64,000 bases of DNA from Aradus depressus (GCA_963662175.1 OY759225.1:3545107-3609106); one strand, 5' to 3'; counted from the stretch's first letter, positions 29,721 to 41,574 are shown. Numbers and translations are program-made. Notes: a model not told the origin generated them from the sequence alone.

Positions 29721-30549
29721 AGGCTGGTACAGACATGCGACATGTGTACGTTGAAAACTGAACACGAGCAGTTTTCAACGTACACACTCCAAGCCGAACA
29801 GAGACGAGCCGAGCATTTGGATGCTCCACAACCATACTAACGAACATAACCTGCACAAGTTAACCTGAGTCAACAATTGTGGGCATCTATCGATACATTA
29901 CAATCGTTTTACTACTATTATTATTATTATTACAAAATGAATATGAAATAGGTTTATTAACAAGCTTACCTCTTCCTGTCGCTGTACACAATGTATTTCT
30001 TTTCTTTTTTTCTCTGCGAACGATGCCTGAAGAGACTCCCATTTACTTCTTAATTGCATTACTGACATGGAAAAGTGTTTGGATAATGCCTCCCAAGCAT
30101 CCAATCTCTTTATTTTATTAAAATGTAATTTGTGTTTTAAATCCCATATGACTGGGTACTGTCTCATAGCCTGAGCAAACTGAATTTGAAGCTCCTGGGA
30201 CCAGCCTTCAGAAGCCATAATAAAATATAATTTATTGAATAATATTTAAATATATATTTAATTAAAAAAAAAAAAAGAACGTGCACTTCCAAAACCCTAA
30301 ATATTTGAGAAGGTTATACTATTGGTTATAAACAACAACAGTGCTCGGGTCAAGTCGGGACGGTTCGGCTTGGTACCAGTCCACACACACCGCAGCCCGA
30401 GCCGAACATTCCTTTGATGGTTCGTCAAAAAACCGACAACAGGTGGAGCAGACCCCGAGCCTACTTTGTTCGTCTAGCGCCTGCGCACTTCATCCCCAGG
30501 CATGCGCACTGACTAATGTTCGGCTCGTTGCTCGCGTGTCTATACGCCT
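29721..30549. mobile_element. PIF/Harbinger-type element with MADF exon
   Basis: The terminal regions read inward as aggctggtacagacatgcga and aggcgtatagacacgcga, an imperfect inverted repeat. TAA precedes the left end. GC-rich subterminal sequences rich in gccgagc/gctcggc lie at both sides. The only gene part is a MADF exon on the minus strand. The exact right end is uncertain by several bases. Confidence 0.65.
29970..30218 (-). CDS. MADF-domain protein, first exon
   Basis: The frame starts MASEGWSQELQIQFAQAMRQ and continues YPVIWDLKHK, KIKRLDAWEALSKHF and LRSKWESLQASF, the standard MADF (Myb/SANT-like) order with its conserved tryptophans. MADF proteins bind DNA; in PIF/Harbinger elements one acts with the nuclease. 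The coding frame reaches an AAGAG|GTAAGC splice donor at 29970/29969, so this is a first exon. The downstream exon was not found. It lies inside the TIR element, so an element gene is more likely than a host gene. Confidence 0.7.
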
Positions 30550-30635
30550 CTTTAGAGAAAATAAAGGCTTATTTAGAATTAACTTAATACAGTAAAGTTG
30601 AATTCTATCGAGATGTTATAATACCTATCACTACC

Positions 30636-32034
30636 TTAGAGGGACTGGCTGGCGCACAGCGTGCGCCGAGGGCAGGAAAGTTCCTGTCAATCACAGCTAT
30701 TTTCCTTCTAGGAAGCCCAAACTCTCATTACCCTCCTACCAACTCCCCACCCCTATGTTGTTATAGTTGACCTCGATCGGGATTCAGTTGTCATAGTTTT
30801 ATCCTCGCTCTGTGTTTGTAAAGTCACTGTTGGTGCATTCCGTGCGCCGCCCGTCCCGGTATGTCTCGCCGCGATATTGTGTCCCCTTCTCGGTATTCCA
30901 TCATTCTTCAAGAACTTAGTGATGCTAATGTTGATGAGTCAAATGCTTTTGATGTTGATGAGGAAGAAATCATTGAGCAAAGTGACCACGATAGTGATTC
31001 TGAGGTTGAAGGAGAGCTTGAGGGAAAAGAAGGCAATTCATCGGAAGAGGATAACGATTCAGGTGAGGACGATTATTTCGTTAAAAAGTTATATAAAACC
31101 CGCATTGTGAAAGGTAAAAAACTTAAGGAAATTTCTGAATCACATAATTGGAAAAAAGTTCCACTAAAAAGTAAGTTTTCATAAACTCCCAAAAAAAATA
31201 TTTTGAAAAAAATTCTTCCACTTCATGACGAGCTTTCAGCATTTCATAAAATGATAACTACATACATGATTGATTTGATAGTCAAACATACGAATTCAAG
31301 TATTGAATATTGCAAACAAAGCGGACATTATCAACAAAGCAGTAAACAAAACGTGAAAAAAACTGACAGAGAAGAAATAATGGCTTTTATTGGAATTTTA
31401 TATTTACTAGAACAAAAAAAGATGTCCAAAATAGATCTGAACGAAGCATGGTCTCGTGATGGTATGGGGATCGAAATTTTGTCATGTGTAATGGGTCTAA
31501 AAAGATTCAAATTGTTACTAAGCGCAATCAGATTCGATTACAGAAACACTAGAGAATCCCGAAAACAGACGGATAAATTAGCTATAATCAGAGAGTTTTT
31601 TGAGGCTTTGAACGAGAACTGCAAAAAATTTTATTCCCCAGGAGAACAACTAACTATTGACGAAAAACTGGAAGCATTTCGCGGCAGATGCTCATTCGTG
31701 CAATATATACCTAACAAGCCTGCTAAATATAATTTGAAAATATTTGCCATTGCTGATTCAAGGACATATTATACCTTGAAAATGGTCTGGAACAAATAGA
31801 AATTTGACCACCGATAACTGGTATACGAGTATTCCTCTTGCCAAAGCTCTTTTGGATCAGGGTATAACCCTGATTGGCACCACCATTACTCATTACAAGT
31901 AGACTCATGATGAATAATTGATCTGTTAGACTACTTTATTAGCGATGTTTGATGTTAAAATTGTGAAAAACCGTGTGGCGCACTCAGTGCACCACCCGTC
32001 CCCTTGCGTTATGAGTTATCACCCGACCCTCTAA
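30636..32034 (+). mobile_element. piggyBac-type element 1, defective
   Basis: Both ends read cttagaggg inward, with subterminal ggcgcac/gtgcgcc palindromic words. The interior is a broken piggyBac transposase gene. A TTAA lies just outside the right end (32038), but the left flank shows no clean TTAA, so the exact boundaries are uncertain. Confidence 0.65.
30861..31905 (+). pseudogene. piggyBac transposase, broken
   Basis: piggyBac transposases cut and paste DNA at TTAA. The first part (30861-31184) is the acidic N-terminus, rich in D/E/S. An in-frame TAA at 31182 interrupts it, and the same frame continues from 31203 through LNEAWSRDG, LLLSAIRFD, DKLAIIREFF and GEQLTIDEKLEAFRGRCSF, where TIDE holds the first catalytic aspartate. 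A TAG follows at 31797. The next frame over then encodes TTDNWYTSIPLAKALLDQG (second catalytic aspartate region) before stopping. The third catalytic aspartate and the C-terminal cysteine-rich domain are missing. It is therefore a pseudogene with a stop, a frameshift and a 3' deletion. Confidence 0.85.
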
Positions 32035-32040
32035 GAGTTA

Positions 32041-32529
32041 ATAATTTGTGTAATCTTTATAGTTTTCTTACCACAAATATAACTTTTCTTCTAGAAATAA
32101 ATCAGTAAGTACCTCTTATTAATAAGCTTTTGGTCGCGTTAAGATTCTATGAAACACAGATTAGGCCTACCTGTAATTATTTCCAGATGAGTGAAATCAG
32201 ATCGTCAATGATATTTAATATTTTTGTTCATTTATTAAGGGTGCCATTGTTTTTTTTCTTCTTTCTTTAATATTGTATCTGTATGATACAGTAATTAATT
32301 AATTTACTTTTGTCATCGTGTCAACACACTATTAATCTATTAATGCACAACAGTCAGTTCTATTTGTCAATCAGTGTCGTATGTGCATATATATTTGCTG
32401 GACGAATTGCTTTGATTTGATTTTTTTTTGGTTTTTTTTGTTAAACGAATAGATTGTTCACAATTAAGAAAATCATTTTAGAATTTTAAAAAATATGTTT
32501 TTTAGAATGCAATTCACCGTAAATCATAC
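32041..32529. other. AT-rich, nothing recognised
   Basis: No gene or element seen. Confidence 0.4.
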
Positions 32530-32537
32530 CTGTTGTG

Positions 32538-33108
32538 CAGGGGCGTAGCCAGGATTTTTAGCAGGGGGGGGGGGCAAAGTTAGGTTACAGGGGGGGAGAG
32601 GGGGGGGGGGGGGGGATATAGACTTCCGTGGACACAGTCCACAGTTTTCGTAGTTAGCGCTGCAGATTTTTTGTTATTAATTTGGGAGACTCGGACCCCT
32701 AGAAGCCTCCCCTGAGGTAACCACTGACTGTAATACTTAAGCTTAAGCTGACTTTACATGAGCAGCAAAAATGCAAAGCGCAGCAGCAGCAAATGCACGC
32801 TGTGGTTTCTGTGCTTCTAGAATTAAATGACCAATAACGTGCATTTGCTGCTGCTCCGCTTTGAGAATCAGCTTTAAGAGTATAAAGTATAACATACATG
32901 AAGATTCTGAGCGAGGAAATGAAAGGATCGAATTCATGCATATTTAAAAAAATTTAATATAACTTGTTTTGTACATGTACATTTAATGCAATGCATATTT
33001 AATAAAAAATATTTTTTTAGTTTATTTAATTTTTATATATTTCTTTTCCTCTGGCCAGGGGGGGGCACGTGCCCCCCCCCCCCTCCCCCCCCCCTGGCTA
33101 CGCCCATG
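32538..33108. mobile_element. hAT-type MITE with 8-bp target duplication
   Basis: The ends are CAGGGGCGTAGCCAGG and, inverted, CATGGGCGTAGCCAGG. A perfect 8-bp duplication ctgttgtg flanks the element at 32530-32537 and 33109-33116, as expected of the hAT superfamily. G-runs and C-runs lie next to the two ends. No transposase is present. The interior carries an inverted repeat (32773-32863: caaagcgcagcagcagcaaa against tttgctgctgctccgctttg). Confidence 0.93.
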
Positions 33109-33116
33109 CTGTTGTG

Positions 33117-33600
33117 TTTTAGTAACCAATATATGTATATGTTAATGTGGCAACAATGCTATTTCAACTCTACTCCAGTATATCGGAGTTTAAACTGTAA
33201 TTCCACGACATAACATAAGCCTATTTTTTTATTTTTTTATAGTTAATTTACCATTAATGCCCGAATAAAATTAATTGTTGAATGCTTTTTAAAAAAATGT
33301 TTATATCTTTCTTTTTGAATTAGACTCAGATATTCGTTTATTCATTCATTAGTTTTTTTCTCTTTTCATCTACAATTTGCATTTATCTATTTATTTGTTT
33401 CTTTTTTCTTGTTCTATGTATTTATTAGTTATTTCATATTTTTTTTATAGCAAATCTTTCTGTTGTTATAATTTACTAGCTATTAAGTTTGTATTTCTAT
33501 CTTAATCCATTACTTGCGGTGAGATTTCTATTTAAAAACAATGAAGTTTCATTTCGTATATACTATGTTTATTTTTAAAATATACGTTTGAACAAACATC
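33117..33600. other. AT-rich, nothing recognised
   Basis: Long T-runs, no gene seen. Confidence 0.4.
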
Positions 33601-33604
33601 ATCG

Positions 33605-33722
33605 GGGGGCGGTATGGAGTGGAGAGTAGGACATTGGTCGCATCTGGTTGCGGGTCCGAATCCCACCCGGAAGTTTTATTTCGTAGATAGAACTCCCTCC
33701 CGGGGCCATGCATGTTGTATAA
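33605..33722 (+). mobile_element. SINE-B copy
   Basis: Contains the B-box region gcgggtccgaatcccacccg, then ttttatttcgtagatagaac and tccctcccggggccatg. The A-box region (ggagagtaggacattgg) is diverged. Confidence 0.8.
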
Positions 33723-33911
33723 ATAGCCAAATAACGCCGTTATAAGTGGCATGGCTGATATGCATAGGTCAATAGAAAATTTAAAAGACACATAGTCAAA
33801 CAGTCCCTAACTAGGATGTCCTTGGTTAGGTTTATTTGCTCCGAAACGACAGCTTTCTCTACAAAAATGAACTGAACCTTTTGTAGAGTGCTTCATGCTA
33901 CAGATAATGAG

Positions 33912-33975
33912 ATACAGTAGAATCCCGCTGATGCTGTCTAGTTGGGACCGACCCCGTCCGGATTTATAATACAAA
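33912..33975 (+). mobile_element. pogo/Tigger-like terminal fragment
   Basis: The word tacagtagaatcccgctgat followed by ctgtctag and ggaccgacc resembles the ends of pogo-type elements. Only one end is visible. Confidence 0.4.
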
Positions 33976-34234
33976 AAAATTATTAAGTTCAATAGTTTAT
34001 TAGGATAATTATAATAATATATATAAAGAAAATAAAAATTCAATAATCAAGTATTTCATTGGCGTGTCAGCAAGACATTTGCTTTATTGAAGCTATGTAT
34101 TTTGCTTCATGGGTTGCACTCGGATTGATTCTCTTCAGTGAAGCATCTTGTGATATACGACATTTTTCGTTTTGTTATCAGGCGCAAGGACAAATAAAGC
34201 GGATGGTTAGCCGACACTGTTTTCCACTATTGCG

Positions 34235-34760
34235 TTCTTAGGAATGCAGCGCACCACAGCTAGTACGTGTTCAGGAACGCTGGGCCACACAGCTACTCGT
34301 AGTATGCGCCTTGCAACGGCGGCCAGCCCAGCTATTAAGTTCTTAGGACCACTTGGAACCACAGCTAGTTCCTACTTAAGAACGCCGGGTACCTTACTCC
34401 GTGCAACCAGCTATTAAGTTCTTAGGAACGCTGGACAACACAGATAGTATGTGCCTTGCAACAGCGGATGCCCTAGCTATTTTGTGCTTAAGAACGCTGT
34501 TGAGAGCTATTATTAACCGTGCAACGGTGGACCTAGGTAATACATGCTTAGGAAACCCACCCTATAAAATTAGGGCTATCCCATCTTTAAGAAAGCTCCA
34601 TGTAAGATTCATTCAGCATTAATGCACCCCCGCCCCTCCCGTCCAAAAGGGTCACAGCCAATTTTTAAATATTGCTTTTGAAACTACTATTTATATGCTT
34701 GGCCCCCCATACCCCCCTCCCGTTGACAATTTTGAGACGACACATCGATCGAATTATTTA
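34235..34760 (-). mobile_element. Degraded Helitron relic
   Basis: On the minus strand, 34240-34560 is a decayed 66-bp array (words such as gttcctaagaacttaatagc, and acagctagta on the + strand). 34570-34750 is decayed ~145-bp array sequence (cctcccgttgacaattttga). Termini are lost. Confidence 0.7.
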
Positions 34761-34789
34761 AGGATTACATTACTTCCCCTATACTACAA

Positions 34790-35230
34790 AAAAAAACTAA
34801 TACAATGGCCTATAAAAGACCATTGACGTGTTGACGTCCCTAAAGTTATGTGAACTTAAAGTTCGAAAAAAATTAACTTTTTTCTCTGTCTCGAAATGGA
34901 AAAAATATCCCCCCCCCCCCCCCTCCCCCCCAAGGTTAAAATGCGCGAATTCAACACTTTTTGTAAATGACAACACTCTGAACGCTGAATAATTTATAAA
35001 GTTCCCGCTTATTACTAATGTCAACAAGAGCACAACAGACTCGCATAAGTGCCGTATAAGTTATGTCAAAACACGATCTTCAAAAAAACTATTATTATAA
35101 TTTTTGTTTTTTTGCATTTTTCACGGTTTTCGTTTGTAAACCAGGTTCCAAGCATGGCTTCATGCATAACATACGGACGGAATAAACAGAATAAAGCAGG
35201 TGAAAAAAAATATTTTTATTCCCCCAGCTT
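34790..35230. other. No gene recognised
   Basis: AT-rich with a C-run at 34910-34930. No family match. Confidence 0.4.
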
Positions 35231-35232
35231 TT

Positions 35233-35459
35233 TAGTTAGTTATTATGACTATGAAGTTATATCGCCTACTACCAGAGTGCTCTTTCGTCACTCTGGTGGA
35301 CATGAGACTGTGGGAGTCCTAAATTTAGTCTACCCTAAATTTTTATTCGTCTAGGTTAAGGGTCTTTAGTGAACCTGACATAGGGACCATCGCTTAGGTT
35401 TCGAACCCGCGACTTGAGCTCAGTAAGTAAGCATAGCATACCACTGAGCTACCGGCCTC
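35233..35459 (-). mobile_element. SINE-A with internal deletions
   Basis: Tail (tagttattatgact), body (gggagtcctaaatttagtc) and tRNA-like head (gagctaccggcc) are all present but parts of the body are missing, giving about 227 bp instead of about 330. Confidence 0.82.
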
Positions 35460-35814
35460 CGGCAGCCAGGTTTACTGTAATCTGTTGAAAATGTCTGAAT
35501 GTATTTTTGCCATCTGTGTCAATATAATGGAAAACTAATACAAAAAAAACAATTATTTAACATTCATATTGTCTAATTATACTAAAAATATATACATAAA
35601 GTGCACCGGTGCAGTCATCAGTCATGACACCATCGTCAGCACAAAGTCAACAGCTAACAGCTCTGGAACTGCTAGAAACTCATAAAGCTAGCAAAATTGT
35701 GAATTGTTTGAACGATGAAACTCACTTGAAATGAAGGAGCTGGATACGCATATAAAATGTCTAGTCGATAAATTCATCCTATCAGGAGTTATCGTAATCA
35801 CAGAAACACAGAAG

Positions 35815-35935
35815 TCATATTTGGAATCTAGAGATCGGAAAATATGAAATTCCGTTGAAAACTCGGCATCGAATTTTTGTCCGATTACATAACTTGCCCT
35901 ATACTTTGTATATCTGGAGAGTGTGATGTGTAGAT
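35815..35935 (-). repeat. DR-A dispersed repeat copy
   Basis: Contains aactcggcatcgaattttt, tccgattacataacttgccc and tatactttgtatatctgg in the inverted orientation. Confidence 0.6.
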
Positions 35936-35981
35936 TAAGTCCATCATATAATCTACAACTGTGAACTACTGGAGGGTCTAA

Positions 35982-36743
35982 GGCCCGGCGCACATTGGAC
36001 CCAGCCCACGCACAGCACAGGCCAACCATTGGACGGGGCCGAGTACCGCATATTGAACCCAGCCCACGCACAGCCCAGACCATGGGATGGGTCGAGTACC
36101 GCATATTGAACCCAGTTGTTGTCACCCAGGTTTCGCGATGTCAGCGTCAGAACTCCTCCTGGATTTAGAATCCGAGTCAGAACATGAAGGAGTGGTTGTA
36201 CTATATTCTTTAGTGAAGAGGAGAAGTAAAAATATTTATTTAGCTGGGAGGAAAACATACGGAGAGTTGAACCTGTTTCAGGAAGTTCACGATAGTGTTT
36301 TTAAAAATAGTTTTCGGCTGAGCCGGGAGCAGTTTAGTGAATTACTATTACTTTAATTACTATTAATACTATAATATATACTATATTTATAATAAATGTA
36401 TAATATATACTATAATTAATAATTACTATATTACTATTAATACTAATTACTTTAATTACTATTACTGAATTACTAATTACTTTAGTGAATTACAGTTAAT
36501 TGGGATGGCTCCGAACGATTTCTATTAATTTTTCGAGCTCCATTTGGAAAGCACAATGGGACCCATGCCCACGAAATCTGTGCGGAGAGGACAAACGTTC
36601 CCACGCGCGGGTCCCTATAGACTGGGCTAGCCGTGGGCTGGGTCTAATGTGCGGCGACTCATTCAATGCAGTGCTTCACAGAACCACCCATGCGTGGGCT
36701 GGGCGTGTGCTGTGCGTGGGCTGGGTCCAATATGCGCCGGGCC
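35982..36743. mobile_element. PIF/Harbinger-type element, third family
   Basis: Terminal repeats of about 40 bp read inward as ggcccggcgcacattggacc and ggcccggcgcatattggacc, then cagcccacgcacagcac in both. The left flank has TAA, the right flank TGA. Inside is the start of a Harbinger nuclease gene on the + strand, then an AT-rich simple repeat (36358-36485). The TIR words are repeated several times internally near the left end. Confidence 0.8.
36138..36356 (+). pseudogene. N-terminal fragment of Harbinger nuclease
   Basis: From the ATG at 36138 the frame reads MSASELLLDLESESEHEG, then AGRKTYGELNLFQEVH and SFRLSREQFSELLLL, the typical N-terminal region of Harbinger transposases (R-x-x-YGE and a later FR-x-S-x-x-QF block). 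It stops at 36354 where the AT simple repeat begins. The catalytic DDE domain is absent. Confidence 0.72.
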
Positions 36744-36869
36744 TGAGAGTTCCCTAGTGAGATTTGTGGTCAATGGTGAACGTTGGCCTTTGTCAACAAT
36801 TATTTTAGTGCGACGTTTTTATAAAGAATTTTTAAACTTTGAACAAAAGATTAATTTTGATGAACTATA

Positions 36870-37963
36870 ACTTTATTGTCTGTCTAAATTATTGTATGTA
36901 AAGTTCAAAATGAAGTTATGTTAAAGCATGTAATATACATAAATGTATTCCCTTCCAGTAGGGATACTACCGGATGGAAACCGGAAAAAAATATATATAT
37001 ATATAAAAAAATTAAGAGCTGTTTAGTTGTTAGACTGAATAGTGATAAATGACTTTAAAACATAAAATTTAATTTTTTTTTAAATTAATAATTGTTTATT
37101 TGGTATATTTCCAATGAGTTATAACTATGAGTAAATTTAATAACAGTGAGTATGAAAAAAAAAAAAAAAAAAAAATTAATAAAAAATTACAGAAAAAAAA
37201 AAATAAAATAAATAAATAATAAATAAAAATAATAATAATAGATACAATGGCAATTTAAAGTGATACAATTCCGGTGAAAACTCAACATCGACATTCTGGC
37301 CGATTATCTAACTTCCCCTGAACTTCGTATTGCTGGAGAAGTAAAAGACAATATTGATTATTAAAAAGTTTAATTATTGTATTTACTTATGTTAATATCC
37401 AAGTATGTTATTTATTTCCCTTTTTCTGTTATTAGTCCCAAGCTAGTCATTTATTTTGTATGTTATCCTCAACCATAGGCGTATTAACGTATGGCCCCCA
37501 TTTCCACTTCTATTATCTATTTCTATTATTTATACTCATGAAAGATCTTCATTTTCTTCTCCTGAGTCTGATTTTTATGTTCTCAATTATTTACTTTGTT
37601 TTTTTATTTATTTTGCATCATGTCTATAAGGTCATTATTATTATTATTATTATTAAAAACTTAAGTGAAAGAAAACAATAAGATAAACTAGATATTATCA
37701 TGAAGGTAACTGTAGTTGAGGGACATCTATCGGAACATCTCTCAAATAGCTAGGCCAGGTATTTTATTTATCTCTAGGCCCAGAGAATCTCTCACTTAAT
37801 TTCAGTAGAGACTTGGTATGCCTCATATATGCGGACGACCTTAGTCATATTTGCTTGTTCCTGGAGAGTTGCCCAATTTAAGCTGAGACTGTTAGTATTC
37901 GGATAATGTGATCCTAATTCTGTAACAGTGATTATAGACTGTAATTTTTACTTTTATAACATA
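36870..37963. other. AT-rich region with simple repeats
   Basis: Includes poly-A/AAT-rich tracts (37148-37240), a (TTA)n tract near 37640, and one inverted DR-A copy at 37255-37350 (gaaaactcaacatcgacatt, cttcgtattgctggagaagt). No gene seen. Confidence 0.5.
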
Positions 37964-38335
37964 CAGTGGTGGATTTAGCAGGTCAGCCATTAAGCACTGG
38001 CTGACCGGGCCAAATGATACTTCAAACGTTTTAGACTATTTAAAATCAATCGCTGAGTATTTTTTACTCTGTATTTGAAGGAACGTTTTTTTCGAATTCT
38101 TTCAAACACAAAAATACATATAAAATTGTTTAATTCTTTTGTTTTCAAAAATTCATCTCCTTTTAATAAAGGGCAAACCTTCACACGCCGAGTGCTTTCG
38201 AGGGCCCTCATTTCAAAAGGTTCTAAATTTACAAAAGATTAATTTAAATCGTGAAAAATTCACTTTTACACGAACAAAAATGAATTTTCCACGTGGTACG
38301 TATTCTTGTTAGGATGCTAATCATAGATTAATTAA

Positions 38336-39638
38336 GCCTAGAATGACACCGTGGGGTGTCTGACACCCCAATCGAAAGTTAAAGTGTATTACTTAATTCC
38401 CTATAGTTCACAGAAGTCCCCCGACCCTATGTAAATCACAGTCATCTCCTTCCTAACCTTACTGGGACTTCTAACACCTTTAGTAGGCCCTTGTGACTTT
38501 AGGAATCAACATTGAAGTGATCTTGGGGTGTCTCACACCCCACGGTGTTATTGACGTCATTCTTTTTTTTTTCACCTATTACAGGTAAGTTCTTTTTTTT
38601 ATGGCTTTGTTTAAACTATAACTATGTGTTAAATCGTTATAGTTAATGTTTAGTGTGGAGTTGGAAGTGGGTTTTGCGCCAATAGGTTTCTTCATAACGT
38701 ATATTTTAGGAAAGTTATGGCATCTCAAAAGAGACAGTGGACTGATGAAGAACTGTTGGTGTATCTCGAAGAATTGAGGAGAGAGGATATTGAGGAACTG
38801 GGAGACAGTTCTTCTGAAGAAGAATATGAAGAAACCCATGTTCATTCAGACTCTGAAGAGGAATTAGATGATTACATTCGTGAGACATGAGGAGCCCAGC
38901 ACATGTGCAGACTCTTCGACCACATTGTGCCAAGATGATGTCCCCGAGAAGGTATGAAAACTTAATATATTTGTTATTGTTGGAAAAAAGACATTCCCTC
39001 TACCAGAGGCCGAATGAAAGCAAGAAATATAGTATCTGGTCGACCAGGTCCACAAGGGCAAGCAAAAGATATTCGGGAAGTAGTTGAAGGATGGCGGCTG
39101 TTATTTGATAGAAATATTATTGATATGATTGTCAAACATACAAATGAAGAAATCTGGCGAAGAAAAAGAAATGAAGAAAATCCAAAATGGTTATCATGAG
39201 AGCTGCCAGAGGCCGATGTGCAACGATCATCGTCTAATGAAGTGCACCGATTGTGACTGAGTGTAACTGTGCAAATTGTATATATGTTTTGTTAAAGTTA
39301 TTTTATTTACGTAGACACTATACTTGAGTTTAAAAAAAAAAATATAGTTTTTACCTTTCTTACCAATATAATTTCGTCCAGTATTTTTATCTATATCTAC
39401 ATTTTAACTGTTTCAACATGATAAATCCTTATTTGATTTTTTTCCTATTCAATTAAAATAACTTTCTAATTTTGTTTGTTTGTTTTATATTCATTACATG
39501 CATTCTAAAATATTAAATCTGCATTAATTTTGGATTAATGTGAAAAATAAATTACAAGAAAATTATATAAAGGGCTTGGGGTGTCAAACACCCCACGATG
39601 TCATTAGTGGTGAGACAATTCACGGTGTCATTCTAGGG
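38336..39638 (+). mobile_element. piggyBac-type element 2, defective, TTAA-flanked
   Basis: TTAA flanks both ends (38332-38335 and 39639-39642). The ends read inward as gcctagaatgacaccgtggg and ccctagaatgacaccgtg. A palindrome (tggggtgtctgacacccca) lies at the left and a related one (ggggtgtcaaacacccc) at the right. The interior holds a shortened transposase gene. Confidence 0.9.
38717..39199 (+). pseudogene. piggyBac transposase, deleted
   Basis: The ATG at 38717 opens MASQKRQWTDEELLVYLEEL, an acidic N-terminus ending at a TGA (38888). Further on, another frame encodes KARNIVSGRPGPQGQAKDI and WRLLFDRNIIDMIVKHTN, both typical of piggyBac transposases, and stops at 39197. The catalytic aspartate region is gone. 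A short non-autonomous derivative is the likely state. Confidence 0.78.
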
Positions 39639-40164
39639 TTAACATTCACAACTCGCTGTAGTTTTCAAAGTTTCGCGCTTAAGAATTTCTATTATATTTC
39701 AATTTAAGAAATTTCTTAAAGATTCTCATTGCTATTTTGTAAACAAACAAAATGGTAGCTTTGTTTTTTAAATCAATGAAATAAATGTATTTTACAATCA
39801 AACATATATTTTTCTCCATATCACGTGTTTCGGCATTATTTGGAAATTTCAACATTTCTTCCATTTAAGTATTTTTATTATTGCATTGTTTATTTTGGAG
39901 TGAAGTCGGTCTGTTTACGGTCTCCTCCCCACTATTCCTACTCATCCTCCAATGTTTACTAAAGTAGGCTGCCTTAAGTCTCTCAGGACCCTGCTAGGAG
40001 CCACCAAGACCGTATCGTACATCTATCTACCTGCTCAACAATCACCACTTCGTCCCATCAACAGATCATCTCAATATCGCGTCCATCGTTTCAACAGTTA
40101 GCAGCCCCCTCCTCATCTCAGAGCAGTGTAGACGGCATCGCAACCGATAAGAACATTATTATTA

Positions 40165-40430
40165 CAGTAGAATCTCTTTAAGTCGAAAACCTCCAAAACT
40201 CGTTCCTTTCCCTTCAAGCCCCAAAACCTCCATTACTCGAAATCTCAACCCTCTATTAGTCGAAATAATCAGTGAGTCCCTACAAGCCATTTTGGTACAT
40301 ATTTTCCCTCTATAACTCGAAAAAATAAATTGGACCTCTGTATCTTGAACATAGCAATGTTTTATTTTACAACCTTTACAACTCGATTATTTGAAACTTA
40401 TTACCTCTATAGCTCGAAGAAAAAAATAAG
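40165..40430 (+). mobile_element. pogo/Tigger-like MITE
   Basis: Begins tacagtagaatctctttaag and continues with repeated 'tcgaaa-acctc' and 'actcgaa' words typical of non-coding pogo/Tigger-like elements. The right end was not precisely located. Confidence 0.5.
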
Positions 40431-40544
40431 ATACCGACTTCAAGAATTTGCCGACAATGTACCACCACTGTTTCTTAGAAAACAATTAAGGAGTATACAA
40501 TAAGCTTTTGCTGACCGGGCCTTTTTCCTTAAATCCGCCACTGA

Positions 40545-41230
40545 TAAAACACCATCTCGATACATTGATTATTTCGGCAGTTATTTTAATTTTTAGTATA
40601 AACCTCCCCCTCCGATGTACTCCCCCCTCCTCCCTCCCCTCTCATTATGGATCAACGTATAAAATTTCAGTTTGATACATTCATTAGGGATTTTAATTAA
40701 GCTCTTCCACTAATCTCACCCTCCTCTTTGTCCGATTTAGCTGAAAATTAATAGGCGTCATTCTCATGGGGTTCTGATTACACATATAAAATTTCATGTC
40801 GATACGTCCATTCTAACGAAAGTTACCATGTACACAAACATTGATTTTTACTTTCTCAGCTATACGAAGTGTAAGGGAAATTAGTAATCGGCCAAAAATT
40901 CGATACGCAGTTTTCGATGGAATTTCATGTTTTCCGACTTTCAATTCCAAAAATAAAAAATCTGTATGTGTCTGTGAACATGATAACTCTGGATAGAATG
41001 AATATATCGATACGAAATTCAAAACCACATAAGGACGGCACTTATCGTTTTTCGGCGAAGTCGGGCGGTGGGAAAGGGGATCATCCCTAATAACTGCCAG
41101 GGAGAACGAAAACTTTATTGATTAATTCGTTCTGGGGAAGTACATTGCTGGCTTTCCACCGAATCTCACCAATTGTATAACCTCACTTATACTCGGCAAA
41201 GCAGGGAAAGTCTGTGATCACGGTAACTGC
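40545..41230. repeat. Two DR-A copies head to head
   Basis: 40545-40840 is an inverted copy (tacattgattatttcggcag, tagctgaaaattaatagg) and 40850-41230 a direct copy (agctatacgaagtgtaagg, atttcatgttttccgac, agaatgaatatatcgatacg). They meet near 40845. Confidence 0.6.
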
Positions 41231-41234
41231 CGAT

Positions 41235-41570
41235 GAGGGCGCCGGTAGCATAGTGGTATGCGTGCTTGCCTTCTGAGCTCAAGAACGTGGGTTCGAAACC
41301 CAACCGAGGCCCTTAGTTTATTTTATCTGGGAGGTAAAATAAACTTAAGCACGCCATCCTTCGGATATGTTAAGCGATGGTCCCGAGCCTGTTCGATGTC
41401 AGGTACTCGTTAAAGACCCCTACCCTAGATGAATAACAATTTAGGGTAGGCAAACTTTAGGACTCCCAGAGTAGAGTCGGGCTCATGTCCACCAGAGTGA
41501 CGAAAGAGCGCTCTGGTAGTAGGCGATATAACCTCGTAGTTAAAGCCCAGGCATGAGTCATAATAACTAA
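41235..41570 (+). mobile_element. SINE-A, full length, best-preserved copy
   Basis: This copy gives the clearest family structure: head gagggcgccggtagcatagt, A-box-like tagcatagtgg, B-box gggttcgaaacccaacc, then the body, and the tail agcccaggcatgagtcataa ending in taactaa. The head resembles a tRNA but lacks a matching acceptor stem and CCA context, so it is not a working tRNA gene. It sits within or next to DR-A sequence. Confidence 0.9.
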
Positions 41571-41574
41571 GTTT

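Larger units (their letters stand above)
37964..40543. mobile_element. hAT-like element containing piggyBac and pogo-like inserts
   Basis: The ends read inward as cagtggtggatttagc and cagtggcggatttaagg, with ggcccggtcagc just inside both. The 8-bp flanks are ataacata and ataaaaca (6 of 8 match), fitting a hAT target duplication. No hAT transposase was recognised. The piggyBac element at 38336-39638 and the pogo-like sequence at 40165-40430 lie inside. Confidence 0.7.

Noticed and set aside
41235..41310. tRNA gene
   Set aside because: A- and B-box-like blocks are present but the acceptor stem does not pair and the segment heads a dispersed SINE.
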